NCBI GenBank assembly: GCA_963662675.2
Contig: CAXXHP010000001.1
Coordinates: 248,001-312,000, forward strand
Direction of reading: 5' to 3'
DNA: 64,000 nt
Source of the DNA: G963662675 sp963662675
GTDB taxonomy: Bacteria > Bacteroidota > Bacteroidia > Bacteroidales > Prolixibacteraceae
The position numbers and the translations under genes were made by a program. Below, one piece after another: positions 61,774 through 64,000 of this stretch. Positions within the stretch are counted from its first letter, which is position 1. The number at the start of each line of letters is the position of its first letter. The notes beneath the pieces are model-generated. The model saw only the letters and a program-made list of their open reading frames with translations, did not search any database and was not told the DNA's origin.

Positions 61774-63240
61774 ATGTTAAGTTTTCTATCAGAAATATGG
61801 TCCCATTTGCCAGGCCTTGTCACAATTCTTTACTTGTTGACAGTCCTTTTTATTGCAATACTAATCGTTTTGGAAAACCGTAATCCTCTAAAAACGATTA
61901 GTTGGGTTCTTGTTGTTGTTTTATTGCCATTAATAGGAATTGTGTTTTACCTTTTTTTTGGGCAAGAATATCGAAAGAAGAAAATGTTCTCTCGCAAAGG
62001 CCTGAAAAATCTCGAGAAGCTAAGAAAACAAACTCAGAGTCAACTTGATAACTTACCCGAAAACCATCATGTTTTTAGTAAGGCGATTTCGGGGAAAAAG
62101 CACCTGATTAATTTATTGTTGGCGAATTCAAATGCATTGCTTACCGACGATAATGACGTTAAGATTCTCAAAAATGGAGAACAGGCATTCCCTGATATTT
62201 TTCAGGCGTTAGAGGCTGCAAAGCATCATATTCATGTGGAGTATTATATTGTTGAGGATGATAACGTGGGGAATAAATTGCGCGAAACCTTAATTCGAAA
62301 AGCAAGGGAAGGAGTAGAGGTTCGTTTTATTTTTGATGATGTGGGCAGTTGGCAGTTGCCAAAGAAATATATTCGGTCATTAGAGGATGCCGGAGTGAAA
62401 ATAGATTGCTTTATGAAAGTGCGATTTCCTCAATTTACCTCAAGGGTAAACTATCGTAACCATCGAAAGATCGTTATTGTTGACGGAGAAACGGCTTTTG
62501 TGGGAGGATTAAATATGGCAGATCGATATTTGCATGGGGCTCAAGGTATGGGAGGTTGGCGTGACACACATTTAATGCTTAAGGGTGGGGCTGCAGCTGG
62601 CTTGCAAATTGTCTTTATGGCAGATTGGTTTTTTGTGTCAAAAGAGATTTTGCATGGGACTCAATATTTCCGAAATCCTGCTTCAGGAGGTGGAAAAATG
62701 GTGCAAATTGTATCTAGTGGTCCAGACTCAGATTGGGAAAGTATTAGTCAGGCATATTTTTCTGCGATTGCGTCTGCCATTGACCGGGTTTATATTGCCA
62801 CTCCTTATCTTATTCCTACAAGTGAAATTGTGAGTGCAATGAAAGTTGCAGCCTTAGGAGGAATCGATATTCGAATTCTTCTGCCACAAAAATCAGATAC
62901 CATTATGCCGAAATGGAGCACTGATTCTTATGTGTCGGAACTTCTAGAGGCAGGCGTGAAAATATATTTCTATCAACCGGGATTTATGCACAGTAAACTC
63001 ATTGTAGTTGATGGTGTTTTCTCTTCAGTAGGAACGGCAAACTTCGATTTCCGAAGTCTGGAAACTAATTTTGAAGTCAATGCAATGATTTATAACGAAG
63101 AAACCGCAGCCATACTTGAAAAACAGTTTCTTGATGATTTGAACCATAGTGAAAATGTTAGTTTACTACAATGGGAAAAAAGGCATTGGTCCGCTAAAGC
63201 AAAAGAATCTTTTGCCCGGTTGTTGAGTCCAATGCTTTGA
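61774..63240 (+). CDS. cls: Cardiolipin synthase, phospholipase-D type
   Basis: Makes cardiolipin from phosphatidylglycerol. Two N-terminal spans (about 14-35 and 42-62) and two HKD motifs: HRKIVIVDGETAFVGGLNMAD and HSKLIVVDGVFSSVGTANFD in outline. 488 residues, full length. Confidence 0.96.
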   Translation: MLSFLSEIWSHLPGLVTILYLLTVLFIAILIVLENRNPLKTISWVLVVVLLPLIGIVFYLFFGQEYRKKKMFSRKGLKNLEKLRKQTQSQLDNLPENHHVFSKAISGKKHLINLLLANSNALLTDDNDVKILKNGEQAFPDIFQALEAAKHHIHVEYYIVEDDNVGNKLRETLIRKAREGVEVRFIFDDVGSWQLPKKYIRSLEDAGVKIDCFMKVRFPQFTSRVNYRNHRKIVIVDGETAFVGGLNMADRYLHGAQGMGGWRDTHLMLKGGAAAGLQIVFMADWFFVSKEILHGTQYFRNPASGGGKMVQIVSSGPDSDWESISQAYFSAIASAIDRVYIATPYLIPTSEIVSAMKVAALGGIDIRILLPQKSDTIMPKWSTDSYVSELLEAGVKIYFYQPGFMHSKLIVVDGVFSSVGTANFDFRSLETNFEVNAMIYNEETAAILEKQFLDDLNHSENVSLLQWEKRHWSAKAKESFARLLSPML

Positions 63241-63249
63241 TGCAAATGC

Positions 63250-64000
63250 TTACGGATAAATTTCCTGTTCCTCAACAAACCCTTCAGATAGAACCGTCAT
63301 TCGGATGTTGTCTTTATTTACAACTTGTCCTTCCAGCAGAATTGCAGGAACCAGCCGGTGTCCATTGTTTACAGTGCAGTGAATATCTTCCGAGGGGTCT
63401 TTCCCTTTCGCTATTTTTATGGCGACATTGGCAGCGTTGAATGCCATTGATTCAATTGGTTTATAAACTGTAATAGTCTGGATTCCTGTGATGATACTCC
63501 GAATGGCAGCGATGTCGGCATCCTGACCGGCAACCAAAACCTGTCCTCCCAGCTCAAATTCCTGTAAGGCTTGAATGGCGCCACCTGCAAGTGCGTCATT
63601 CCCGGCAATAATTGCATCTATTGTTTTGCCCTCATCCAAAATGCCTTTCGTCATTTCATATGCATCTTCAGGCTCCCAGCGATCAAGAAACCGATCACCA
63701 ATTATTGTTATGTCACCCTTTTCTATTAGAGGTTGAAGGATGTTCTTCCACCCCAAATGAAGTTGATAGGAGTTGTAGTCCGATGTTGGGCCTCCGATGA
63801 GTACGTAATTTCCGGTCGGACTAACTTTGGTTATGAATTCAGCTTGCTGTTCTCCTACGCTTATATTGTCAGTGGAAACATAAAAGTCGATTTCACTGTT
63901 GCGAATTAATCTATCGTATGAAATGACTGGAATATTTTTCTTCTTAGCCATTTTTACAATCCCTTCAGAAACAATCCTGTCCACAGGAATAATAACCAAT
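63250..64000 (-). CDS. XylF-like periplasmic sugar-binding protein, cut at window edge
   Basis: C-terminal 250 codons of a type-1 periplasmic binding protein whose start lies beyond base 64000; the frame is open to the edge. Strong likeness to the D-xylose-binding protein XylF: ISYDRLIRNSEIDFYVSTDN, NDALAGGAIQAL, VAGQDADIAAIR and TVYKPI. It ends without any fused kinase or regulator domain. Whether a permease and ATPase follow cannot be seen; it could also be a sensing component. Convergent with cls, nine bases apart. Confidence 0.88.
   Translation of the reverse strand, partial: LVIIPVDRIVSEGIVKMAKKKNIPVISYDRLIRNSEIDFYVSTDNISVGEQQAEFITKVSPTGNYVLIGGPTSDYNSYQLHLGWKNILQPLIEKGDITIIGDRFLDRWEPEDAYEMTKGILDEGKTIDAIIAGNDALAGGAIQALQEFELGGQVLVAGQDADIAAIRSIITGIQTITVYKPIESMAFNAANVAIKIAKGKDPSEDIHCTVNNGHRLVPAILLEGQVVNKDNIRMTVLSEGFVEEQEIYP

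Overview
The window looks like a chromosomal piece of a low-GC (by eye about 35-40%) Bacteroidota, most like a marine Marinilabiliales/Prolixibacteraceae-type polysaccharide degrader; the exact genus is an inference I cannot test here. Supporting signs are a SusC/SusD pair, FecR/ECF-sigma control, a Na+-NQR operon, the type IX secretion plug protein (DUF5103), Bacteroidota-type promoters (TTTG ... TAnnTTTG) and typical Bacteroidota forms of AMP nucleosidase, YebC and DivIC. No tRNA, rRNA, CRISPR array, insertion sequence or phage gene was seen.

Region 1 (1-12,540, all minus strand) is a polysaccharide utilization locus for a xylan- or arabinoxylan-like substrate. Reading in the direction of transcription it has an ECF sigma factor, a FecR anti-sigma factor, a SusC transporter carrying an N-terminal STN signalling domain, a SusD lipoprotein, then three GH43-type proteins: a lipoprotein with discoidin and Fn3 domains, a 672-residue protein with a CxxH/CxxC head, and a GH43 running off the left edge. 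RNA hairpins lie before susC and after susD.

Region 2 (12,887-21,701, minus strand) turns the released pentose into central metabolism: a GntR/LacI-hybrid regulator, then xylulokinase, xylose isomerase and a xylose-type MFS symporter, followed by a second copy of the GH43 and a GH30 enzyme, closed by a terminator. A 13-base motif occurs just inside the xylB promoter and again just before the regulator gene, so the regulator probably controls both. A XylF-like sugar-binding protein enters at the right edge.

Region 3 (22,000-41,400) holds proline catabolism (PRODH and, 17 kb away, P5C dehydrogenase), an OmpH-like protein, a glycosyltransferase, acylphosphatase, two orphan sensor histidine kinases, YebC and the respiratory sodium pump nqrABCDEF. 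The flavin transferase ApbE, which attaches FMN to NqrB and NqrC, sits convergent to an 82-residue membrane protein in the position where other bacteria keep the maturation factor NqrM.

Region 4 (41,400-64,000) is mostly housekeeping: DivIC, YqgE, HolA, AMP nucleosidase, RecR, RecX, DnaE, thioredoxin, PrmC, RibD and cardiolipin synthase. Among these are odd genes: a class-IV aminotransferase fold lacking the PLP lysine, a glycosyltransferase fused to a degenerate sugar-phosphate transferase, an orphan HSDR_N protein and a lipoprotein nitroreductase ending in a near-match to the covalent-FMN motif. Genes are tightly packed, with several 4-base overlaps and several TTG or GTG starts.
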